Assembly (NCBI GenBank): GCA_012799495.1
Contig: JAAZLD010000255.1
Coordinates: 1-7,294 of the forward strand
Reading direction: 5' to 3'
Source: Desulfitobacterium sp.
GTDB taxonomy: Bacteria; Bacillota; Desulfitobacteriia; Desulfitobacteriales; Desulfitobacteriaceae
Length of the DNA stretch: 7,294 bases
Position numbers and translations under genes: made by a program
Shown: positions 1 through 4,376 of the stretch, piece by piece
Layout of the letters: every line of letters begins with the position of its first letter
Position numbering within the stretch: position 1 is the stretch's first letter
Notes under the pieces: model-generated
The model's database searches: none
The model's input: only the letters and a program-made list of their open reading frames with translations
What the model was told of the DNA's origin: nothing

Positions 1-1
1 A

Positions 2-1162
2 AAGCCTGTTGATGTAGAAAAGGTAGCATTGGCTGAATCCTATCATCGAATATGTGCAGAAGAGGTGGAATCCGCCATAGATATGCCTCCTTTTAACCGT
101 TCTCCCTTGGATGGTTATGCTTATATAGCAAAGGATAGTGATAATGCTCCTTTAGACTTGCAAGTAGTTTGTGAAATCCCTGCTGGAACTTACTGGGATG
201 GAGAGCTTAAGGATGGAGAATGTGCCAGGATTTTTACTGGTGCACCAATCCCTGCCGGGGCTAATTGTGTTGTTCGGCAAGAGGATACAGAAAGAATGGG
301 GGAAAAGGTGCGGATCAATGTGCCTGTTGCACCTAACTCTAATGTGGTATATGCAGGGGAAGAAACCAAAAAAGGGGAAGTAGTTTTGACTCCTGGCGAG
401 GTTCTTTCACCGGCAGTTGTAGGGATGTTAGCTTCCCTAGGTGTGGAAGAAGTAAAGGTTTATCGGCAACCAAAAGTAGGGGTCCTAGCCACAGGTTCAG
501 AATTGATGGATGTGGGAACTCCTTTAACTCCTGGTAAGATTTATAACTCCAATTCTTACACTCTGAAAGGTTTGCTTTTAGAGGCTGGTTGTGAGGTTAA
601 AGTAGCTCCACTAGTTGATGATAGTTTGCCTGCAACTATTGAGGCCATTAAAAAGTTGGAAGATGCGGATATGATCATTACCACAGGTGGGGCATCTGTT
701 GGAGAATATGATCTTATCCGGGATGCATTAACAGGAGTTGGCTGTGAACTACTGTTCTGGAAGGTAAACTTCAAGCCTGGTACTCCTGTAGCCTTAGGGT
801 ATAAAGATGATCGCTTATATTTTTCCTTATCTGGCAACCCGGCTGCGGCTGTAGTTAATTATGAACTTTTAGTTAGGCCTGCCCTAAGAAAATTAAGAGG
901 ATGTAGTAGTATCCCAGAATCTTTCCCTGTTAATATGGATGGTGCCTTTGGTAAGTCTAGTAAACAGAGAAGGTTCTTGCGGGCCAAAGCAGTTTTCCGG
1001 GATGGGGAGATTTGGGCGGATCCTAGTGGAGCCCAACAATCTGGTGTACTTCGCTCCATGAAGGGAAGTAATTTGCTCATAGATATTCCTGGTGGATATG
1101 GCCCTGTTCAAAAGGGAGAGAGACTACAAGGACGCTGGATTTCTTCCTGGGAGGAGGAATAG
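2..1162 (+). CDS. moeA: Molybdopterin molybdenumtransferase MoeA (5' end missing)
   Basis: MoeA inserts molybdate into adenylylated molybdopterin, a late cytoplasmic step of molybdenum-cofactor synthesis. The reading frame is open from base 2 to the TAG at 1160-1162 (386 codons visible), so the true start lies upstream. The in-frame TTG at 29 is not the start, because the codons before it already read as MoeA N-terminus (KPVDVEKVALAES). Counting from base 2, the family signatures are: NRSPLDGYA near residues 32-40; the MoCF/MogA-like domain with TGGASVGEYD at 228-237, the ligand-binding loop; GTPVALG; and SGNPAAA from 277. The tail after about residue 300 fits the small C-terminal beta-barrel domain. 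With roughly 15-20 residues missing, the full length would match the usual ~400 aa. The gene ends 1 nt before mobB, so the two are co-transcribed. Clostridia often carry several moeA copies, so a tungsten-handling paralogue is possible. Confidence 0.95.
   Translation, partial: KPVDVEKVALAESYHRICAEEVESAIDMPPFNRSPLDGYAYIAKDSDNAPLDLQVVCEIPAGTYWDGELKDGECARIFTGAPIPAGANCVVRQEDTERMGEKVRINVPVAPNSNVVYAGEETKKGEVVLTPGEVLSPAVVGMLASLGVEEVKVYRQPKVGVLATGSELMDVGTPLTPGKIYNSNSYTLKGLLLEAGCEVKVAPLVDDSLPATIEAIKKLEDADMIITTGGASVGEYDLIRDALTGVGCELLFWKVNFKPGTPVALGYKDDRLYFSLSGNPAAAVVNYELLVRPALRKLRGCSSIPESFPVNMDGAFGKSSKQRRFLRAKAVFRDGEIWADPSGAQQSGVLRSMKGSNLLIDIPGGYGPVQKGERLQGRWISSWEEE
1150..1160 (+). promoter_or_regulatory. 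Ribosome binding site of mobB
   Basis: The GGAGGAGGAAT stretch inside the last codons of moeA lies 3-8 nt before the ATG at 1164. It supports ATG 1164 over the in-frame ATG at 1092 buried in moeA, which has no comparable site. The MobB family also normally begins a few residues before its P-loop, as it does with this start. Confidence 0.8.
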
Positions 1163-1163
1163 T

Positions 1164-1658
1164 ATGAGCATACCAGTAGTTTCCATAGTAGGGCAGCGCT
1201 CTAACTCTGGTAAAACAACCTTGCTAGTAAAGCTGATTACGGAAGCCAAAAGACGAGGCTGGCGAGTTGCAGCTGTGAAGCACGATGTCCATGGCTTTGA
1301 AATGGACAAGCCTGGCAAGGATACTTGGAAATTTGCCCAAGCAGGGGCTGATATAGTGGCTATATCTTCAAAAGAAAAAATGGCCATGATCGAAAAAGTC
1401 CGTGAAGAACGGACTTTAGATGAAGTAATCCAACGAATTACAGATGTGGATCTAATCTTTACAGAAGGTTATAAACATGCTAATCGTCCGCGGATCGAAG
1501 TCTTCCGCTCAGAAGTCCATGAGGAACTCATGTCCAAACCAGAGCAGCTAATTGCCATTGCAAGTGATAAAGAGTTCAATATCGGGGTCCCCTGCTTCGA
1601 CCTAAACGATGCCAAAGGGATCTGCGACTTCATCGCCGAAAAATACAACATTAAGTGA
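1164..1658 (+). CDS. mobB: Molybdopterin-guanine dinucleotide biosynthesis adaptor MobB
   Basis: MobB is a small P-loop GTP-binding protein that assists MobA in attaching GMP to molybdopterin. It is not strictly essential where it has been studied. The product is 164 aa, typical for single-domain MobB. The Walker A loop is G10-QRSNS-GKT (10-18). It is followed by the family-specific segment KHDVHGFEMDKPGKDTW and then AGADIVAISS. A Walker B-like strand, DLIFTEGYKHANRPRIEVFR, has the conserved EG(Y/F)K. The ATG at 1164 is chosen because it follows a strong Shine-Dalgarno sequence and starts one nucleotide after the moeA stop; the frame is open further upstream only inside moeA. The TGA stop (1656-1658) falls in a 9-bp tandem duplication at the edge of a REP-like repeat, but the C-terminus looks normal for the family. 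No mobA is in the window. Confidence 0.93.
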   Translation: MSIPVVSIVGQRSNSGKTTLLVKLITEAKRRGWRVAAVKHDVHGFEMDKPGKDTWKFAQAGADIVAISSKEKMAMIEKVREERTLDEVIQRITDVDLIFTEGYKHANRPRIEVFRSEVHEELMSKPEQLIAIASDKEFNIGVPCFDLNDAKGICDFIAEKYNIK

Positions 1659-1692
1659 GCCAAGTGAGCCACGGGGACAGGTCATTTGGCAC
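1657..1692 (+). repeat. REP-like repeat copy A (duplicated-end variant)
   Basis: This copy has the core GGGGACAGGTCA and the right end TGGCAC (1687-1692). Its left end is GAGCCA instead of the usual GTGCCA, and it is duplicated (1657-1662 and 1666-1671) within a 9-bp tandem repeat AAGTGAGCC starting at 1653. The first GAGCCA overlaps the last two bases of the mobB stop codon. No transposase is in the window. Repeats of this type in other bacteria are often mobilised in trans by REP-associated Y1 transposases (family knowledge, not shown here). Confidence 0.8.
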
Positions 1693-1696
1693 GGGT

Positions 1697-1723
1697 GTGC
1701 CAGGGGGACAGGTCATTTGGCAC
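1697..1723 (+). repeat. REP-like repeat copy B
   Basis: A 27-bp unit with perfect 6-bp inverted ends GTGCCA (1697-1702) and TGGCAC (1718-1723) around a GGGGGACAGGTCATT interior. It is in the same orientation as copy A and 4 nt away. The right end of A and the left end of B form a perfect 6-bp hairpin (TGGCAC-GGGT-GTGCCA, 1687-1702), so the pair can fold as a composite two-repeat structure. Confidence 0.85.
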
Positions 1724-1797
1724 GCTTGTACCTTTGTGATAGATTAGGTAAATCCTATACCTGCAGATGTTCTGCCACATGGTTAGGTAAGCGGCAT

Positions 1798-1905
1798 ATG
1801 AACATGGATATGAACATGGATATGAACATGAACAAGAACAAGAACAAGAACATGAACATGAATATGAATATGAATATGAATATGAATATGAATATGAATA
1901 TGAAC
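1798..1905 (+). repeat. Hexanucleotide tandem repeat, 18 units (Met-Asn codons)
   Basis: Eighteen uninterrupted 6-bp units run in register. In order they are ATGAAC/ATGGAT twice, ATGAAC twice, AAGAAC three times, ATGAAC once, seven identical ATGAAT, and a last ATGAAC. Read in frame, they encode an alternating Met-Asn peptide with a few Asp and Lys, closed by TGA at 1906-1908. Decayed units continue for about 20 bp. A translated product is possible from ATG 1798, but only a weak AGGTAAG precedes it, and the low-complexity sequence gives no family. The best reading is a microsatellite formed by replication slippage. Changes in whole units would not shift the frame. Confidence 0.9.
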
Positions 1906-1924
1906 TGAATATGAGTTGAATGTG

Positions 1925-1955
1925 AAAAAAAGGAGGGAATTACCCTCCTTTTTGT
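1925..1955. terminator. Bidirectional intrinsic terminator between mobB and the transporter gene
   Basis: A perfect 11-bp stem (1927-1937 with 1943-1953) has a GGAGGG/CCCTCC core, a 5-nt AATTA loop, a 5-T run on the plus strand and a 7-T run on the minus strand (A run 1925-1931). It lies between convergent genes and can end both the moeA-mobB transcript and that of the transporter gene. Confidence 0.85.
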
Positions 1956-1957
1956 GT

Positions 1958-1989
1958 GCCTACGGGTTGCCTTAAGGGTAGGCTTTTTT
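1958..1989 (+). terminator. Second, weaker plus-strand terminator
   Basis: A 6-bp stem GCCTAC (1958-1963) with GTAGGC (1978-1983) is followed directly by six T. The 14-nt loop contains the palindrome CCTTAAGG. It starts 4 nt after the stronger terminator and probably acts as a back-up. Confidence 0.55.
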
Positions 1990-2154
1990 CTTTCGGGAGT
2001 AACTAATCATACACATCCGCGCCCCTCCCCGCGTACGGGCTAACTTTCGAGCGAAATTTTTGTTCTCGTAGTTGAATCCTCCAAAAAATCCCCTCGGACT
2101 TGAATTCGTTCCTTTGCTAATCACTATCCCGTTACCCTGAGCATTATGTTTTAA

Positions 2155-3069
2155 CTAGCGTATTCGCTCCAAAAGTCGGGTAGCATAGGGCAGCAGCGGC
2201 AGGGCTAAGAATGAGGAAAGGACATTAAATAGCAAATGAGCGTTGGCTACTTGCAGACTCACATTATCGCTGACTCTTTCTAACAAAAAGGCCATTGGGG
2301 TGAGAAAGGGTAGGAAAATGATGGCACCGAAAAAGTTGAGAAGCACATGGAAGATGGCTACCCTTTGAGCAGCACGGTTGGTGGCTACAGAGGCTAAGAG
2401 GGCGGTAAAACAGGTGCCAATATTAGCTCCGAAAACAAAAGCTATGGCCGTAGGGAGAGTAATCCAACCATCGGAGGCTAGAACCATTACAACCCCTGTA
2501 GTAGCAGCTGAGGAGTGGAGAATAGCAGAAAGTACCGTTCCCACGACAATCCCTTTTAAGTGGTTGTCCCCTAAATCGTGGAGTACTTCTTGAATCCATT
2601 CTAGGTCAGCTAAGGGGGCCATTCCTGCTTCAAGTAGCCCTAAGGCTAAGAAAAGCATTCCTAATCCTAAGAAGGAAAGGGCTAGATAACGCCAGTGTCG
2701 CGGTAAAAAAAGGTAACCTAATGCTCCAAATAATAATGCATAGGGAATCAGAGGCTCTAAGGGTAGAGCCAGGAGCTGGGTAGTAACTGTTGTGCCAATA
2801 TTACTTCCCAAAATGAGCCCCAAGGCATTTTGAAAAGAAATTAAGCCAGCATCCACAAAAGATACGGTCATAACCGTGAGAGCGGTGCTAGATTGAAGCA
2901 TCGCAGTTGCTAAGGTTCCACTCCAAAGGCCTCGCCAAGGGGTGGCTGTCATTTGGTAAAGGAGATTTCGGAAGGTGTCTCCAGCAAAGGTTTCTAGTCC
3001 ATGGCGAAGAATGTGCATGCCATAGAGAAGAAAGAACAATCCCATTGTAATAGCAAGGAGAATGGTCAA
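2155..3069 (-). CDS. Na+/phosphate cotransporter-like membrane protein, short form without PhoU domain
   Basis: This is a member of the Na/Pi-cotransporter II (NptA/YjbB-like) family in the cytoplasmic membrane. It is probably a sodium-coupled phosphate or other anion carrier or exporter. With the start used here (TTG at 3069-3067) it is 304 aa and almost entirely hydrophobic. The internal duplication typical of the family is plain: QSSTA (59-63) with GSNIGTT (88-94) in the first half, and HSSAA (185-189) with GANIGTC (214-220) in the second. The second motif has His in place of the usual Gln. The TTG start is chosen because AAAGGAG lies 9 nt before it and the first transmembrane segment (LLAITMGLFFLLYG) follows at once. 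The longer reading from TTG 3141 adds 24 mostly basic and polar residues and has a poor RBS. Many relatives have a C-terminal PhoU-like domain; this one stops after the membrane core, so it is a core-only form rather than visibly broken. Confidence 0.88.
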   Translation of the reverse strand: MTILLAITMGLFFLLYGMHILRHGLETFAGDTFRNLLYQMTATPWRGLWSGTLATAMLQSSTALTVMTVSFVDAGLISFQNALGLILGSNIGTTVTTQLLALPLEPLIPYALLFGALGYLFLPRHWRYLALSFLGLGMLFLALGLLEAGMAPLADLEWIQEVLHDLGDNHLKGIVVGTVLSAILHSSAATTGVVMVLASDGWITLPTAIAFVFGANIGTCFTALLASVATNRAAQRVAIFHVLLNFFGAIIFLPFLTPMAFLLERVSDNVSLQVANAHLLFNVLSSFLALPLLPYATRLLERIR

Positions 3070-3181
3070 GGATAGATTCTCCTTTCTTTTTCTTCCTTGT
3101 GGAAAATATATGTTTTGATTTCTTTTATAGAACAGGCGCAACTACCACTTAAAAAGCGTAGATTATCCAAGAGGTGATACT
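3070..3181. promoter_or_regulatory. Divergent intergenic region, transporter / acetyltransferase
   Basis: These 112 bp lie between two divergent genes and must carry promoters for one or both. On the minus strand a TATAAA (3129-3124) could be a -10 box for the transporter, but the hexamer 17 nt upstream (TTAAGT) is a poor -35. No convincing plus-strand promoter was found. AGAGGTGAT at 3170-3178 is the RBS of the acetyltransferase, ending 3 nt before its ATG. No operator palindrome stands out. Confidence 0.35.
3079..3085 (-). promoter_or_regulatory. Ribosome binding site deciding the transporter start
   Basis: The minus strand reads AAAGGAG, 9 nt upstream of TTG 3069. It is the only good Shine-Dalgarno sequence near the 5' end of this reading frame and argues for the 304-aa product over the 328-aa one. 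Confidence 0.65.
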
Positions 3182-3658
3182 ATGCAAATTCGTCAAGGGA
3201 CTGTTCAGGATTGGCCTTTTATGTATGAGCTGGCGAAAGAGGTTATCCCCATTAATATTTCACCATGGCGGAAGCAACCATCAGAAGTCACTATGGAATA
3301 TCGCTTAAAAATATTGAAAAACTTTTGGGCTTGGATTCGTCAATCCAACTCTAAAGTTTTTATAGCCGAGATGGAGGAGAAAAAGCCCGTTGGATTTTGT
3401 GTATTATATCCCAAAGCTGTAGAAGAATTAACTGGATTACCTCAGGCCTGGATTATGGATGTTACTGTAGCAGCAGATTACCGAAACCAAGGAGTAGGAA
3501 GAGACTTAATGGAGGCAGCAGAAGGGTATTGTCGGGAACAGGATATTCCTTATATTGGCTTGGCTGTAAGCACACATAATCTTCAAGCTTTGAAACTCTA
3601 CCAAGACTTAGGCTATGTGGAAGAACGAAAGCTTATGGTTAAAGTTCTGAAGAAGTAA
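3182..3658 (+). CDS. GNAT-family N-acetyltransferase
   Basis: A 158-aa cytoplasmic GNAT acetyltransferase that transfers an acetyl group from acetyl-CoA to an amine; the substrate is unknown. The acetyl-CoA pyrophosphate loop (motif A) is clear: VTVAADYRNQGVG, with R/Q-x-x-G-x-G at residues 101-106 (RNQGVG), followed by the helix RDLMEAAEGYC. The later part, GLAVSTHNLQALKLYQDLGYVEERKLMV, is the classic motif B with the LYxxxGF/Y signature. The length is normal for a single-domain GNAT, and the C-terminus resembles RimI or small-molecule acetyltransferases without settling which. The ATG at 3182 has a good GAGGTGA site. The gene stands alone, divergent from the transporter and followed by a terminator. 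The neighbours do not reveal its substrate. Confidence 0.9.
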   Translation: MQIRQGTVQDWPFMYELAKEVIPINISPWRKQPSEVTMEYRLKILKNFWAWIRQSNSKVFIAEMEEKKPVGFCVLYPKAVEELTGLPQAWIMDVTVAADYRNQGVGRDLMEAAEGYCREQDIPYIGLAVSTHNLQALKLYQDLGYVEERKLMVKVLKK

Positions 3659-3714
3659 GAGTAAAATGAAACTACCAAGAAATAAGTGAATATGTAAATT
3701 CGTAAATATAAAAC

Positions 3715-3743
3715 AAAAAGGCAGGGACTTCCCTGCACCTTTT
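3715..3743 (+). terminator. Terminator after the acetyltransferase gene
   Basis: A GC-rich 6-bp stem GCAGGG (3721-3726) and CCCTGC (3731-3736) has an ACTT loop, a flanking A run upstream and ACCTTTT downstream. The T-tract is short and interrupted, so it may act together with the next hairpin. Confidence 0.65.
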
Positions 3744-3789
3744 AGGAGTATTGCCAATTACCTTAGGGATAGTTAGCTTACTCCTTTTT
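3744..3789 (+). terminator. Second terminator-like hairpin, long loop
   Basis: A 7-bp stem AGGAGTA (3744-3750) and TACTCCT (3779-3785) encloses 28 nt and is followed by TTTTC and more T-rich sequence. The loop includes TTGCC and CCTTAGGGATAG. It adjoins the previous hairpin, giving a tandem arrangement like that at 1925-1989. Confidence 0.4.
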
Positions 3790-3948
3790 CTTTAGTTTTT
3801 TCCATGAGTTGTCATACCAGATTAATTTTGCAGTCAAAAAGTCCCATGGCTTAAAATTATACATAGACATTGGAATAGGATATTATTCATTTTCTTGATA
3901 GATGTCAATAGGTGTCATTTGAACTTTTGATGTTGCACTTGCAAAACC

Positions 3949-3975
3949 GTGCCGTTTAACCTGTCCCTATGGTAC
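3949..3975 (-). repeat. REP-like repeat copy C (decayed)
   Basis: Read on the minus strand, this 27-bp unit has the AGGGACAGGT core, left end GTACCA and right end CGGCAC; each end carries one change from the consensus. On the plus strand it is preceded by TGCACTTGCAAAACC, shared with copy D, so the repeated unit is about 45 bp (3931-3975). Confidence 0.75.
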
Positions 3976-4018
3976 AAAAGAGTGGTATTTACTCTGTATC
4001 TGTTACACTTGCAAAACC

Positions 4019-4045
4019 GTGCCACGTAACCTGTCCCCGTGGCAC
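4019..4045 (-). repeat. REP-like repeat copy D
   Basis: A 27-bp unit with perfect GTGCCA/TGGCAC-type ends and the GGGGACAGGT core on the minus strand. Together with its flank (4001-4045) it is a direct copy of 3931-3975 exactly 70 bp away, with about 7 differences in 45 bp. This suggests tandem duplication or repeated insertion. Confidence 0.85.
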
Positions 4046-4054
4046 ACTTAGAGC

Positions 4055-4084
4055 AAAAAAAAACTTGCGACATATGGTCGCAAG
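4055..4084 (-). terminator. Minus-strand intrinsic terminator with no upstream gene
   Basis: A perfect 8-bp stem CTTGCGAC (4064-4071) and GTCGCAAG (4077-4084) has a 5-nt loop. Read on the minus strand it is followed by nine T (the A run at 4055-4063), a textbook Rho-independent terminator. No minus-strand gene lies between it and tldD, so it would end either a short untranslated transcript or antisense transcription from the tldD leader. Confidence 0.7.
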
Positions 4085-4254
4085 ATACAAAAGAGAGGAG
4101 TGGGGATAAAAATTTGGAAAACGTGAGACTGATTACATTGTTTCCTGGAATATATGGTAATATACATAGCAAGAGACTTTAATCTAGGATTTATAGCCAA
4201 ATTTTAAAGGGCTTTTTGGATTATCAATGGTAAAGTCTGTGGATAATGTGAAGT

Positions 4255-4292
4255 GTGCCATTTGACCTGTCCCTGTGGCTCCCTGTGGCTCC
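4255..4292 (-). repeat. REP-like repeat copy E (duplicated-end variant)
   Basis: On the minus strand it has the AGGGACAGGTCAAA core and a perfect TGGCAC right end. The left end is GAGCCA and is duplicated 10 bp apart; on the plus strand this is seen as CCCTGTGGCT twice in a row (4271-4290). It shares this variant form with copy A. Confidence 0.8.
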
Positions 4293-4309
4293 ACACTTGC
4301 GAAAGTGTG
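4292..4309. repeat. Perfect 7-bp hairpin joining REP copies E and F
   Basis: CACACTT (4292-4298) pairs with AAGTGTG (4303-4309) around GCGA. As RNA on the plus strand this is a GNRA-type tetraloop. The stem overlaps the outer edge of repeat F. The equivalent flanks of copies C and D form a weaker version. Confidence 0.7.
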
Positions 4310-4333
4310 CCATTTGACCTGTCCCCTTGGCAC
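4307..4333 (-). repeat. REP-like repeat copy F
   Basis: A 27-bp unit with perfect inverted ends GTGCCA and TGGCAC and the GGGGACAGGTCAAA core on the minus strand. It is the copy closest to tldD, ending 31 nt before the AGGAGG site. Its plus strand includes TTGACC (4314-4319), five of six matches to a sigma-A -35 box. Confidence 0.85.
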
Positions 4334-4341
4334 ACCATAAA
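4314..4341 (+). promoter_or_regulatory. Possible tldDE promoter using a -35 box inside REP copy F
   Basis: TTGACC (4314-4319) is followed after 16 nt by CATAAA (4336-4341), a 4/6 match to a -10 box. A transcript would start near 4348 and have a leader of about 29 nt containing the AGGAGG. Spacing and geometry are plausible, but the -10 is weak. A GATAAT at 4242-4247 is an alternative -10 further upstream, without a clear -35. Confidence 0.35.
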
Positions 4342-4364
4342 TATTTCACAGGTAAAACAAACAG

Positions 4365-4370
4365 AGGAGG
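4365..4370 (+). promoter_or_regulatory. Ribosome binding site of tldD
   Basis: AGGAGG lies 6 nt before ATG 4377. The in-frame TTG at 4371 touches the Shine-Dalgarno sequence directly and cannot be used, so ATG 4377 is the start. Confidence 0.85.
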
Positions 4371-4376
4371 TTGAAG

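Larger units (their letters stand above)
1659..2154. other. Gene-free interval between mobB and the transporter gene
   Basis: These 496 bp separate two convergent genes. They hold two REP-like repeats (up to 1723), a short stretch with two TTAGGTAA copies (1744-1751 and 1783-1790), the hexanucleotide tract (1798-1905), two terminator hairpins (1925-1989) and about 165 bp with no recognisable gene (1990-2154). Within the last part, 2016-2040 is strikingly GC-rich against AT-rich surroundings. No tRNA or other structured RNA was recognised. Confidence 0.7.
3659..4376. other. Gene-free interval between the acetyltransferase and tldD
   Basis: These 718 bp carry terminator hairpins (3715-3789), an AT-rich stretch with nothing recognisable (3790-3930), a 70-bp-period pair of REP-like repeats C and D, a minus-strand terminator (4055-4084), another AT-rich stretch (4085-4250), and repeats E and F next to the tldD leader. 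An 85-codon minus-strand frame (4172-3915) crosses repeats C and D and the hairpin, and is judged non-coding. No tRNA or riboswitch was recognised. Confidence 0.7.

Noticed and set aside
556..1111. Several 70-90 codon minus-strand frames opposite moeA
   Set aside because: They overlap a well-supported gene, resemble no protein and behave as shadow frames.
1092..1163. N-terminal extension of MobB from ATG 1092
   Set aside because: It lies entirely inside moeA, has no RBS and adds 24 residues absent from the family. ATG 1164 has a strong RBS.
1609..1908. 99-codon plus-strand frame ending in the Met-Asn tract
   Set aside because: It starts inside mobB in another frame, crosses both REP-like repeats and ends in the microsatellite. 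The non-repeat part resembles no protein and has no RBS.
2378..2593. 71-codon plus-strand frame opposite the transporter gene
   Set aside because: Antisense to a clear membrane-protein gene, with no RBS or family resemblance.
3931..4045. Repeats C and D as a possible CRISPR array
   Set aside because: There are only two units, they differ at about 7 positions, the unit is a known REP-like type, and scattered copies occur in both orientations. No cas gene is present.
3915..4172. 85-codon minus-strand frame, Cys-rich in part
   Set aside because: Its Cys-containing segments are translations of repeats C and D, and it runs through a terminator hairpin. This is an artefact of the repeats.
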